A stretch of 64,000 nt of DNA from Batrachochytrium dendrobatidis JAM81 (Eukaryota > Chytridiomycota > Chytridiomycetes > Rhizophydiales): assembly GCF_000203795.2 (NCBI RefSeq), contig NW_006281106.1, forward strand, positions 99,956 through 163,955, given 5' to 3'. A program made the translations under genes and the position numbers. Of the stretch, positions 11,137 to 22,192 are shown one piece after another (position 1 is the stretch's first letter; every line of letters begins with the position of its first letter). Below the pieces are notes generated by a model that was not told the DNA's origin, made no database searches, and saw only the letters and a list, made by a program, of their open reading frames with translations.

Positions 11137-12612
11137 ATGGAAAATCCAACATTAAAGCAATCAAAAATTCGTTCGACAGTATTGTTTATTCTTGCATCCA
11201 CGGCCACTTTAACTAATGCTGGAATTACATCGGATCCATCTGATGTGCTAGGACTCAAGAAAACATGTACAGGCATTGCAACTAATCTTATGAGCTTCTA
11301 CAAGCCAAGCTACCTTGGTACTGTTCCCGAGTCAGGTCGAGCGGATATACATGGTTGTCAGTGGTGGGAATCAGGTGTACTGTGGGGGTCTATGGGAGAG
11401 TACGCACGCAACACCAATGACGATCAATTCAACATCATTCTCACCAATGCTTTATCCAATGTGTCCTTGTCTAATTTGGAGGTGAATAACTTCGAGTTGG
11501 GAACTTTTCTAGGTCCAGATCAATCTGTCAGTGCAACATTGCTTGGTAGATGGAACGACGATATCGAGTGGTATGCCATGGCCTGTAAGTTTATAGTGAT
11601 GTATAGTTTAATCATTTGAAATTAGAATCTAACATTGTGTTTAGCCCTGACATGTGCCCAAATGTTTGGAAAGGATGCTCTCATGCCTCGATCAAGAGCC
11701 ATTACTTATCTTCAAACCGCAATCAATACCTATAACTCTGTGATGGAGCAGTATAATGACAAGTGTGGTGGTGGTATATACTGGTCGCGAGATCGTAACA
11801 GCGGTAAAAACAAAGAATACAAATCTGTCATTACAAACGTGCAGCATATGGTGCTTTCATCCCAGCTTACGATTGTAACGGGGGATAAAAAGTATGTTCA
11901 AGTTGCAGAGAAGATTTACAAATGGATGCTCAAGTCAGGATTGATTTCAGAAAAGTATCATGTTTACGACGGAGTGGACGCATCGGATTGCAGTATAAAC
12001 TCAAAGGAGTATTCGTACAACTCTGGTTTACTTTTGGGAGGATTAGCATATATGTACAAGGCTACAAAGAATGAGCAATACATCAAGGATGCAGCCAAGT
12101 ATCTCCCAACAATGCTTGAGATTTACTCTCAAGATGGAGTCTTGAGAGATCTGTGCGAAGACCAACGAGGCGATTGTCAAGAAGGCGATTCACTATCACG
12201 CACTCCAGCAAGCAACCAAATGCCATACAAGGGAGGATTTGTTCGTGGACTAACATTCCTGTATCAGTTCACCAATGACCAAGAGATGAAGAGCACACTC
12301 CGCAAGGTATTTGACAAGTCATGGGAGGGAATGATGAAGACTTGCAACTCAGAGTTTGATTGCAGTGCGTGGTGGGTTGATGGAGCACCTCCAGCCAAGC
12401 ATAACTTCCATCATCAACTGGTAGCAATAGAACTATCGAATGCAATGGCAAAAGTATACATCACACCCGAGTCTGATACAGTTCAGTTTGAGAACCCCAC
12501 CAAAGACTTCAAGCCTCCATCTCAGAGCAGCACCAGTCAACCCAAATCCATCTACGCAGTCACTGCTGTTGTCGTCATGGCAACAGCAGCCTTGTCGTTT
12601 ATGCTTCTTTAA
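11137..12612 (+). CDS. GH76 Dfg5/Dcw1-type enzyme, GPI-anchored, copy 2
   Basis: Exons 11137-11584 and 11645-12612, again 471 aa. Same architecture as copy 1: signal peptide (about 1-28), QWWESGVLWG, catalytic RWNDDIEWYA (138-147), CGGGIYWSRDR, YSYNSGLLLGGLAYMYKA, and a hydrophobic C-terminus after a Ser-rich linker for a GPI anchor. The intron position is conserved relative to copy 1 (WYAMA-S versus WYGLA-T). The pair is a tandem duplication that has diverged along its full length. Expected at the plasma membrane or cell wall, acting on alpha-1,6-mannose linkages or GPI cores. Confidence 0.9.
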
Positions 12613-12698
12613 CCTTTTGATTCTTGAAACCTAATAAACCAGTCCTTGTTTGAATGATAAATTCGACTGATTTCTTGTGCTGATTCTCTCCTTGAACA

Positions 12699-14907
12699 AT
12701 GAATTCTTACAGCGATGGATTCACCCCATTCGACTCTCTGCAATCTCCCATACATTCACTGGAGACTCACAGCACTGAAACGTCTCTACCTGCTGTCTTG
12801 TCCCAGTCGTCCACCCCTAGAGAAACCCTTACCAAGAACCCAAAAGGAAAGGCTCCGTTTGCTGACAACCCTTCTCAAGGACTGGTTCCTTTGTCTGCCA
12901 CTGATGTATGTGTCATGGTTATTCTATTGTCTGGGTGCATGGGTTGAAAATGAGTTTAAAAGTTTAGACAGATCCATACTGATACTTGATTCGCATGACG
13001 ATTAGGTATGTTTAAAACGGATGAATGGATGGTCTAAAATAGTCTATAAACTCATCAGGTACCTAGAAGTGGTAGCTGAACAGGAGCGTCGTTTGTCAGA
13101 ATCTGTATCCAAATGCTCCAAAGAACTGTCCGTCACTCAGCTCGATAAAGATATGTTGGGTCTTTTTGACCCAACCGAGTCGTTTCAAACCCTTCTCAAA
13201 GACATGACCGAATCCCAATCCAAAATATCAAAAGAACATACTAGGGGTGCTGAATTAGTCGAAACTGAATTACTTCCCATTTTAAAAGAATTGTTGGCTG
13301 AAATACGTAAAAAGATTGCTGATGCAGATAAGGACTGGGGACTATTGGATAAGGAGATGAAATATGATCTGGACACATTTGTAAAGCTATCTGCCAATGT
13401 GCGCGCTTCCTTGATGCGGTTACAATGGAAAGGTAATGAAGAGGGTAGCATGGGCGATGTTCCTAAAGATGTGCCAAGAGATCCGTGGCTGGCTGATATG
13501 ACTTTAAGAAAACATATTGTCCAGTGTAACAAAAAGCAAGAGTACTATCGCTCCAAACTGGGTCAACAGCAAGACACATTTGCTGCATTTGAAAAGGTGA
13601 TTGTACAGAATATTCGTGTTGGTTTAGCATCTTTTTACGAATGGCAAACTTCAAATTATACCAGAAGGTTGGATCAATCCAGAGATATGGCCAAGTTATT
13701 GGATACAATGGAGGCAGATAAAGACTGGGCAATTTTTAGAGCAAGCAACTGTGATCGATTTATTGACCAAGACAATGTGCCCTTGGTTGATCCTGCAAAC
13801 ATCATCTATGACGGATGTGACGATCTTGCCATTCGCGTTGTTCGACAAGGATCGCTACTGCGCAAAGAAGGTGTGTTTAAACGATCCTATCGGCCCGTCA
13901 ATGCTGTCCTGTCCACTTCTGGATATCTGCATACTCTGCCACCACTTTCATCAACACCCATAGGAGCTACGCATTCTGACACTTCATCTGCAGGCGGTCC
14001 ATTCTCTCCTACTGGCAACAAACCGGATTTTTCGGCTGATTCCATACTTGAAATGCCTGAGCTGACGCTTGATTTGGCAGAATACACCTTGCTTCCACTT
14101 AATCTTAGCGACAAAGATCCCGAAGACATTGTTTTTGTTGGGAAAAACTCGGGTATGTTTGGACGAGATATCAAACACAAATTCAAGGGGAAAACCATGG
14201 TTGAAAGTGCGGATTGGTGGACTGCAATCAATGAACATATGAAACAGATGGGAACACGGACTTCAGTTGGAACACCCACTACACAGCACTCAAAACCAGC
14301 TTTTGCTGGTACTGCTCCTTTACCAAAAGAAAGTGCAGATGGATCGACTGGACTTTCTCAACGCGCTGCTGCATCTGTAGCTACTGCGAATGCTCCATCG
14401 ACGTCTCTTCAAGCTCGATTGGGAGCCGTTGTAAGTCATAGCAAATCCGATACGATTCATGCTACTTCTGGTACACTACCAGTGAGTATGCCTGCACCAC
14501 CTCTACCTGGTCGACCCAAAAGTACTATTGTACCTACATTGAGACCCAAATCTGGATCGCTTATTGACGAATCATTTGATGATTTGCCTAGTAGGAGAGA
14601 TTCGTTATCACCTCCGATTTCTTTTACAACTACTTCAAATGATCAAATTCCTACACCTGCTCATGTAGCTGATTTTGCTTCATTTCCACCTCCCGACACG
14701 AATGACAAGACCGAGGTGGGCAATGTATCTGCTTTATCATTAAGTGAACAGATGGAAATGAAATTAAGCCATGCTACAAGTGGTGGTCATTCTCATGATG
14801 ATCCGGTTGAACTGGACACGCCATCGCCCAAAGCAAAACTAGCTAGTCTATCTACCGGAACTAGCAATCCATGGGACACATTTCAAGACGAGTCGGGTGG
14901 TTGGTAA
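12699..14907 (+). CDS. SLM1: Slm1/Slm2-like F-BAR and PH domain protein
   Basis: Exons 12699-12905 and 13006-14907 give about 702 aa; the join reads SATD-VCLKRMNGWSK. In yeast, Slm1/2 bind PI(4,5)P2 at the plasma membrane, sit in eisosome-associated domains and relay stress to TORC2. Seen here: a disordered N-terminus; a helical BAR-like region (about residues 75-310, starting LIRYLEVVAEQERRLSES); a PH domain (about 340-490, starting VVRQGSLLRKEGVFKRSY, ending SADWWTAINEHMKQM) with a Ser/Pro-rich insert; and a long Ser/Thr/Pro tail with acidic end. The order BAR then PH and the length (yeast Slm1 is about 690 aa) support the call. The paralogue assignment is by architecture only. Confidence 0.82.
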
Positions 14908-15206
14908 TGTCGTATATGGAACTCGTTCAATTCTCTACAAGGCTTATTGTGGCATCTGCCATGTTTATTCAACTATTAAAACCTTATTTACCAAGATAAT
15001 TTGTTTTTTAAACTTGAAAGCTATCCAATGGAAATTAGAGGTAGAACATACAATAGCTCAATTATTTTATTGATTTGGAAAAAATAGCAATGATTGTTGT
15101 ATTCGGTAGTATAGCAATACTCTCCAAAAAGTAGTAGCAACATAAAATACGGAATAGCAATATCAAAACAGGTGGTGAATATAAAAATGGTAGGGTACGG
15201 GAAACA

Positions 15207-16913
15207 CTATTTTTGAGGAGGCAATGGAGGCTGTTGGCTAGATGTGCCAGTGGAAGTATTGGGCACGGAACTGGCAGCAGCAGCAATACCAACGGTTTCA
15301 TAAACCTGACCCAAGATCCGCAAAGCATCAGCACGTCGTTTACGTAACTCGGTCGACACACCAGGTGCATCTCCGAGAGCATCGTCGCATACATCGCGTA
15401 GCACAGATTCAACTTCTAATTTGGATCCTCTCCACAAAGCTTCTAGTCCCTTTGTTGCCGCTTCATATTCCAACTGCGTGCGGAGTTCTTGCTCCTGAGG
15501 TGTCAGTTCGACTTCGACGTCCTCATCAACAGTCTTTTCACCTCCTTCACCTGTTTTTTTTGTTTTTTTATCCATTTCTTGAAGTTTGGTGAATTTGCTT
15601 TGCAGATCTAGAGCCGTACGAAACGTCCCGACCGTCTCGTTTAAAATGTGAGTTTTTTCTTTGATAGCTCCGCTTACTCGAGACCCAAGTCCCCATACTC
15701 GATGCCATAGCACAGCACCCCCATCCTCTGCAGCAATTTTGGCAATCCACTGATCAGCTTTTAAAACATAGGTGAATCCAATCGCTCTCAACAATTCGGG
15801 TCCATAGCTTTCTAAAGCAAGTTGTTGAGCTTCGATAGTAGATAAAGCACGAAACGTGTTGAGTGATTCGTTTGCCAAGCTATTCAAAGAGATCCCCAAA
15901 GGTGGAGAAGAAGTAGGATCAGGAAATGGAAACGCATCAGTGTAAAGCGAAAGCTTGGCAACAAGATTATGCGACAGTTTTTGAATACGTTCTTTACGAA
16001 TCAAACGACGTTGTTCGTACATCAATGCCGAATCTTGTTTGGCTTGAGTGGTAGCATCTGTAGATGGAACTTCTGTTCCCGAGTTGATTGTAGAAGAGTT
16101 GGAGTCAGTGGTCAAGTCATTAGATTTGGATGGATCTTTTGCAGCCATGACGTCTTTAAAATCCCGAGCAATGGATATTTCACCAATGATATCAACAAAC
16201 ATATCACCACCAAACTGTTGTCTGAAGAATTGTTCTGGATCGACAAACACAGATCCTTCAGAACCCACTGCAGCAGCCTTTCCATGAATATTATAAAATG
16301 AACGACGCTGTGGATCCGACAAGACTAAAATTTAAACATTAGTATAGTTTTTCTGGATACACATGAACCATCAAGTCTGTACCTTGATAAGCTTCAGATA
16401 TTTGTTTAAACATTTCTTCAGCCAATGGATTGTCCAAGTTTTTATCAGGATGACACTTCATAGCCTTGAGATAATACGCCTTTTTGATGACAGCACTAGA
16501 CGCCGTAGCAGGAATCTCCAACAAATCATAATATTCCATATCGATTGGATGGTCATCTAAATCAATCATGAAATTAGAAGACAAGAATCATCCTTTTTCA
16601 AGGTTTTACAATTACCTGAACCGGTTTTTCCAAGAGTAGTTTTTGGTCTGCGACTGGAAGCATTGTTGGTAGATTGGTCCGAGGCATTTGTAGTTTTTTT
16701 AGCAGAAACAGATGGAGTCTGTTGAACAGCAGAAGTTGGAATAGAACAAGTCTCTCTACAAGAAAAGCAAACCACTCTATAAACAGAAAAGGCATAAGCT
16801 GGAGTGGCAGGAAGATAGAATTCAATGACTACAGAACAGTTTGGACACTTTGCAGTGACAGAAGGTTTTGGTCTCCTCGATTCAATAACAGGAATATGAG
16901 TTGAATCGCTCAT
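15207..16913 (-). CDS. DnaJ co-chaperone with N-terminal zinc ribbon and DnaJ-X domain (Djp1/Caj1 type)
   Basis: Exons 16913-16616, 16556-16383 and 16324-15207 give 529 aa. Class C J-protein; relatives Djp1/Caj1 assist import of peroxisomal and mitochondrial proteins at the ER and organelle surface. Exon 1 carries a CPNC/CFSC pair typical of a zinc ribbon (AKCPNCSVVIEF and VVCFSCRETC). Exons 2 and 3 form a complete J domain with HPD at 135-137 and EAYQVLSDPQRRSFY across the splice. The C-terminal half matches the X domain (LRAIGFTYVLKADQWIA, WGLGSRVSGAIKEKTH). An N-terminal zinc ribbon before the J domain is unusual for this type. The exon 1-2 join is in phase but needs transcript proof. Confidence 0.85.
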
Positions 16914-17499
16914 GTTATCAACAACCAAATCTCAGCAAATGCAAAATGGAACACTTGTGTTGCGATTTCCTTGATTTTGTTGGAATAAAAATAAATCGAA
17001 TATTCTTGTTGAAAATTGACTTGATTGATATTGTTGCAATTGCAGGCTTACAAACTCATTTTTATTAGAATGTCAGCAAGAGTTGTTACACAATACAAAA
17101 CTGCATTTCGCGATATTATTGTTGAACGGTTTAAACCAGATTCAATAGTAAATGTGTCGTTTTGTTGATTCAAAAATGTATATTTCGTAAATGAAACTCA
17201 TCTTCAATTGTCTGATTTACAAGTTGGTTTTGGAATACTTGAAATAGTACCGCAGTATGTATTGAACAGTGGAAAATGTAAAAAACAATAGTAGTATAGA
17301 TAGGGCACTGAATGATACCACTTTTCTTGGTAGATGCTCTCTGCTAAAAGTTGTTCAAAGTGTCTGGAGTTGATCTCGCTTGTGACAGGTGATTTATGCT
17401 AAAATGCCATGGACAATCAATGTCAAATATAATGGTCAAGACTCGGTGCTTTATTCATACAAATAATTGTCTAATTCATTCCAACCCAAATGTACTATC
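16914..17499. other. intergenic, nothing recognised
   Basis: About 590 AT-rich bases between the 5' end of the J-protein gene and the 3' end of the Crinkler-like kinase gene, both minus strand. The frame across 17396-17665 is an antisense shadow. Confidence 0.5.
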
Positions 17500-18819
17500 T
17501 CAAGTATTTTCAACCAGACTAAGGAGCAAGTTTGTTTCTTCCATTCGAGCAGCAGGGGAGCAATTTCGTGTAGAGAAGCCAAAGTCAATGATATATGGAT
17601 TCCCAGATTCATCAATCAAGATATTCTCCTTTTTGATATCGTTATGTAGAATACCGGCCTCGTGAATGCTTTCGAGTGTTTCCAACAACTTCTGCTTTTG
17701 CTGTTCAGTGAATCCATTGGCCACCGTACCACAGATAGAAACACCTACACAGTACAGAACGTCCTCCACAAACCCATGACAAACGAATCTAGGTATGCCA
17801 TTCCCTTGTAGCCCCGATAGCTGTTCATACACAGAAACCTCATTCAGCAATTCTGGAAGCATTTCTCCGTGCTTGGCAATATCAGCAACCTTGAGAGCAA
17901 TACGGCTAGATCCATAGTAATCCAAATACACTTTGCTTCTTCCTTCACCAAGAACTGTATCAAATTTGAAATCATCAACATCAAAATCTTGGGGTTGCTC
18001 GTTGATTTGAATTCCAGACGACAAAGAACTGCATCCTCTGGAGAGACTAGCACGCGGAGATACTCTAGTACTACTTGGTCGAGAGATTTGGGTAGCAGAA
18101 CTAGCTCTAGACGGACGCTTTGATGCGGGGGGAGAATCCATATGATTGTGATTGACGATGCTGTTGAAATACGATAAGCATTGCTGGACAGTGGGAGTTT
18201 GAGCAGTAAAGGAGATTCCCTCGGAAACATACAAAGTTTCATGAACTTGAAGTTCTTCACAAACGGCACATTCTTGATTTCGATAAACAAACCAGGTGTT
18301 TTCGTATGACGACAGAATCCCATATTGTCTGTGGTTCAATCGCATATAGTGGTAGAGTTGATTAAGAGCAGACACACGTGTCCTTTCTGTGTCGTATGAA
18401 TTGACGATATCACTGATAGGCAAGGTCCAATTGCCCTTTTCTTCAACAATGGCAACAATCTCTCCATCTCTAGTCATTAAATGATCTGGTTCCCCTACGC
18501 AGCTTGTGATTTGACGTCGTGCCTTGAATTCAGAAGGAGGAATGAAACACTTGGCAGAGACATCGAGCAAATTGTCGAGAATGAAGGGTTGAAGACTTTG
18601 TTCGAGGAACATTGGCGCACTCTTGACTATCAGAATCTTGGGGATACGGTCTTTTAACATATTAAAAGTCAGTGTACAGTGCTTAAATCTGGGAAATTTT
18701 GATACCAACTTATAGTATAGACGATAGCGAGCAAAAGTCCTAAAAGAATTGGTCAATTCTATAGATTTTTGTAATTTCCCTAGTAGAGGAATATTATTTT
18801 GTGGTGTATCAAATCTCAA
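17500..18819 (-). CDS. Crinkler-like protein: PD-(D/E)XK-type domain fused to a protein kinase domain, start uncertain
   Basis: Intronless open stretch of about 439 codons. The first half has a nuclease-like core (CVGEPDHLM, then IVAIVEEKG, the D...ExK pattern of PD-(D/E)XK folds). A Ser/Pro/Arg-rich linker follows, then a kinase domain: LGEGRSKVYL (glycine loop), IALKVA (lysine), LHNDIKKENILI (HND in place of HRD) and IDFGFS (DFG). This pairing is described for Crinkler (CR) effectors of oomycetes and chytrids. There is no in-frame ATG at the 5' end: a TAA at 18826-18828 closes the frame, and the first ATG is at 18660, which would drop about 53 residues. So the gene either starts at 18660, has an upstream exon, or is 5' truncated. 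I see no LFLAK-type N-terminus. Confidence 0.68.
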   Translation of the reverse strand: MRFDTPQNNIPLLGKLQKSIELTNSFRTFARYRLYYKLVSKFPRFKHCTLTFNMLKDRIPKILIVKSAPMFLEQSLQPFILDNLLDVSAKCFIPPSEFKARRQITSCVGEPDHLMTRDGEIVAIVEEKGNWTLPISDIVNSYDTERTRVSALNQLYHYMRLNHRQYGILSSYENTWFVYRNQECAVCEELQVHETLYVSEGISFTAQTPTVQQCLSYFNSIVNHNHMDSPPASKRPSRASSATQISRPSSTRVSPRASLSRGCSSLSSGIQINEQPQDFDVDDFKFDTVLGEGRSKVYLDYYGSSRIALKVADIAKHGEMLPELLNEVSVYEQLSGLQGNGIPRFVCHGFVEDVLYCVGVSICGTVANGFTEQQKQKLLETLESIHEAGILHNDIKKENILIDESGNPYIIDFGFSTRNCSPAARMEETNLLLSLVENT

Positions 18820-18882
18820 AAGTTCTTATTCCAGTAAAATGAATTTGTATGGAGTAGCAAATAGTATTATTAAAAGCGATGT

Positions 18883-19830
18883 TTATTCGATGATATCATA
18901 TGACGAAGAAGGTGTGAGATTGGGTGTACACGCACCAAAACAACTTTTCACAAGAAAATACAGGAATCTATAGACCTTGACAACTTGTTCTTCGTCCAAA
19001 GAACGAAGGTTAATCAAAATCTTTCGAGAAGTCCACAAAAGCCCCTGTTCATCAATAAAGATAAATTGCCAATCAGCAGCATTAGACAACACTCCCCATA
19101 CGCTACATTTTGTCTTCCCGGCATCTTTTCTTGATTTGTAAAGAGTAGCTGTTTCAGCAACACATTGCCAGTAATCATCTTCATCCCAACTAGTCTTTGC
19201 TTCGATAGCAATCAAGTGAAGTTCTTTTGGAGGTGCTTTGCTGAAAATATCGTATCCTTTTCCAAGTCCAATTGTGTAATCAGTATTCCCAGTGATTTTT
19301 CGTTTCTTGTTTCCCACTGTTTTTGAAACCTCCATTTGAATTTCTGGGAAGATTCTGAGTGATTCTTTGAATTCAGGACGATATAGAACATCCAGAAGAA
19401 AATCGTTGAGAATAAAGCGACGACCGGCTTCATACCTCATATGAACCAAAGAGACAGACTGTTTCAAACGAGAATAAAAATGCTCTGAAGGATTGATAGA
19501 ATCGTCCAAATCAAATGTTGTCCATTCTCTGTAAGTGGTGTTGATGGAAGTAATACTTGAAATCCACTTGTCATCAGCTTCTCGAAAAGACTTGCTCTCT
19601 TCCTTTGGCTCTTCTTTGGTCGCTAATTTGATGAGTTCTTTCCAGTATTTCTCGTCCTTTTTGAGTTCCTGAAGAGTTTCTTTCCAATCAAAATCCTCCA
19701 ACTCCACTTGTTCGTCAGTAGTAAGTCCTTCTGGTCTCCTTGCTTTCTTCTGAAGTTCCAACTTTCTTGCTTTGACAGTTTCTATTTTCAATCCCACAGC
19801 TTTGAGTTCGTTTTTGTCGTATTGACTCAT
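18883..19830 (-). CDS. Crinkler-like restriction-endonuclease-fold protein
   Basis: Intronless gene for 315 aa, 63 bases upstream of the kinase-containing Crinkler-like gene on the same strand. Starts at MSQYDKNELK, just after AT-rich leader sequence. The N-terminal 90 residues are charged and helical. The rest holds a PD-(D/E)XK-like core: GNTDYTIGLGKG (Asp), then LHLIAIEAKTSWDEDDYWQC (ExK) and a following QC/AE helix, as in REase-fold domains of CR effectors. No signal peptide and no LFLAK motif seen. Nearly all neighbours have introns, so two adjacent intronless genes stand out. Nuclease activity and any host-directed role are inferred from the family only. Confidence 0.66.
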   Translation of the reverse strand: MSQYDKNELKAVGLKIETVKARKLELQKKARRPEGLTTDEQVELEDFDWKETLQELKKDEKYWKELIKLATKEEPKEESKSFREADDKWISSITSINTTYREWTTFDLDDSINPSEHFYSRLKQSVSLVHMRYEAGRRFILNDFLLDVLYRPEFKESLRIFPEIQMEVSKTVGNKKRKITGNTDYTIGLGKGYDIFSKAPPKELHLIAIEAKTSWDEDDYWQCVAETATLYKSRKDAGKTKCSVWGVLSNAADWQFIFIDEQGLLWTSRKILINLRSLDEEQVVKVYRFLYFLVKSCFGACTPNLTPSSSYDIIE

Positions 19831-20170
19831 TTTTTTAAAATAGAAAAAAATAAAGTGGTGCTTAATGATTTTAAACAAAGTTGATGTCGGAGGTAACAAT
19901 CATTTCAACAATTTTCCATCGATTTTATTAGGAAATATCAGCTAAAATGTCAGTTTCAATCTCAATTAAACAAGCACTCAGTATGAGTTTAGCACAACCA
20001 AACCACCACCAATCTCTGCCCGTATGTCTACTCTAACAACTCTAATCAAAGTTGATGCCACAGGCGTTTATCATTCTCAAAAACTATTCATAGGTTTACC
20101 AAGGGATATTGGCTAAAATACCTGGTATCATTTGGTGCCCTAACTATACTACTAACAATTTTATTAGGTT

Positions 20171-21916
20171 TTAATCCCAGTGACGATCAGGTAATATGAT
20201 TGGTGCAACCAATGTCCAGGCATACACGATCAACACCAGCCATCCACTGACAATCTTAACCCAAGCTGCTGCATAACTCTTTCCAACAACTGCAAAATCA
20301 TCCTTGGTAATCGTTACAGTATCCCAATTTGTGACAAGCATGGCTAGATACATGGACGCAACTACAAAAATAAGATGGAAAAGCATATAACTGTATCGTA
20401 CTGCCTCGACCTCATCATCAACTGGAGGTCGATAAGTTCCAAATGGAGTGGAGTGAGATCTGTCAGGGTCATCGTCAGCATCCAATGCACTGGCTGGAAA
20501 GGCTCCGCTCTCGACCGCAGCATACAAATGTGACGATCTGTCACCACCATCTCCGCTTTCATTCATAAAATTGGGTCGAGTAGCAGCACGAGATGCACTG
20601 TATGCCAAAGCAAGAAACGTAAATAGGGTTCCAATCACAAGCGTTGTGGTCTGAGTATTGTCCAAATTGGTGAGTGGAGGCGTACAATGCAACACACCGT
20701 TTTCGTCCTTGCTTGCCGGCATGCTTACAAGTGCTGATGCTACCAAATACGTAGCGTAAATGGTCACCATAGATGCTTGTGCTAATCCACTTTTGGGTGT
20801 TGCCTCTTGAATCTGCGGCATGGCTGACAACACAGATGTAATGATGCACAGAATAAGATTAAAAGAAATAAAGAATTGATTCAGCTGACAGCCTGGCGCA
20901 CCAAACCAAAGATACATGATGATGGTTGCTACAAGTGATAGAATATATGATCCGAATGTAACCGAAACAAGAAGCGCAAGATATCGTTTATCTTCATGCT
21001 CTTCCCACCATGCTATTGATCATTTGGAGAGTATTAGTGAATGGTATATATAATTGGTTCTAGATTGAATCTATGCATTGAATCAACTTGCCCAAAAGAG
21101 TTTCACTAAATGTGTATGCAAAATCAACAAGCAGAACTACTTGCACAAGAATGAAAATAGCAGCACCAGGCATATCAATGTACGATCCCCATCCCATAAC
21201 AAATCCATTTGGAAGAAAGAATGCAGCAACAATCAAAGCAGCCCATGCCAGCAACTTCCAAGCCCAATATCCATTCTGAACATGTGCACGCCAATCTCTG
21301 CTGCTTCTCACTTTATACATGAATGCAGCCATAATCATATGAAACAAGGATGTGGCAAGACATATACGATAAACAGCCAAAACACCATGACATTCTCCCT
21401 GCGGACATTGCAAATCCAAATAGCCATAACTTATATCTTTTAGTTTTTTCTCCGCCCCTAATAGCAAATAGTTTAATCCAAATATCAGAGAAGGTGAGTT
21501 TAGATTGCAAGACAATAAGAAACAAAACATATTCTGTAGCTTACAATCTGTCAGCATCAGCTATCAACCCAAACAAGTGATGAACCATTGAAATACAAGG
21601 TTAGTTTTCATGGAATGATTAGCTGCAGGACTGAAAGTTTTACAAGAATAGATGATCAAAAAACCAACCCAAGAAAGTCCAGCAGTCATCATGAACATCA
21701 TAGAGTATCCGACTCTGGATGCAATAGAACTAAACACACAAGTGTCAGTACAGAAAGTGAATGAATAGTTGCTAATAGTAAAACATGAGTGCTGAAGTGG
21801 AATGACTAAAACACAAACCTTGTTGCACCACATAAATTAGCACAACAGCAGGAGAGAGCAGCCTGACCAAAGCAACAAGCTGTGGAAGTAACAAGACTCG
21901 ATACGATGCCGCCCAT
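20171..21916 (-). CDS. TMS1: SERINC/Tms1 multi-pass membrane protein
   Basis: Four exons: 21916-21819, 21729-21644, 21457-21092 and 21012-20171 (463 aa, all phases join). SERINC proteins are endomembrane and plasma-membrane proteins with about ten helices, linked to lipid scrambling and, by older work, serine incorporation into lipids. Seen: a Cys-rich start (STACCFGQAALSCCCANLC); WAEKKLKDISYGYLDLQCP, a SERINC hallmark; LPNGFVMGWGSYIDMPGAA; MYLWFGAPGCQLNQFFIS; and the end helix region with YSYMLFHLIFVVASMYLAM. The third intron uses a GC donor (G|GCAAGT) rather than GT; only this keeps frame and yields WWEEHEDKRYL. Length matches the family. Confidence 0.92.
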
Positions 21917-22021
21917 TGTGAAAATCGAATCAGAATTTAATGTCAAATAGTTGAAACTTTAAAACTGATTTTTAAATGCGATTCTTGTAAAAATGCAAGT
22001 TTTAGTTATTCAAGTTGAATA

Positions 22022-22053
22022 ATAGAATTAAACAGAATTAAATAGAATTAAAT
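22022..22053. repeat. short tandem AGAATTAAAT repeat
   Basis: Three imperfect 10-base units (AGAATTAAAC/AGAATTAAAT) in the divergent region between the SERINC gene and the Msd1-like gene. Confidence 0.6.
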
Positions 22054-22192
22054 CCATTTTCAAGTTTAAATATTCATACAAATTGGCTTGCAATAAACTC
22101 ATTTCCTGTTCACCAAAAATCACCAAAAATCATTTCATGAAATTGTCATTTTTATTCTAATAATCAACTTTGTCTATAAATACAACACTCAC

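Noticed and set aside
15062..15412. Hydrophobic minus-strand frame at the 3' end of the J-protein gene
   Set aside because: Shadow frame overlapping the coding end and 3' untranslated region of the J-protein gene.
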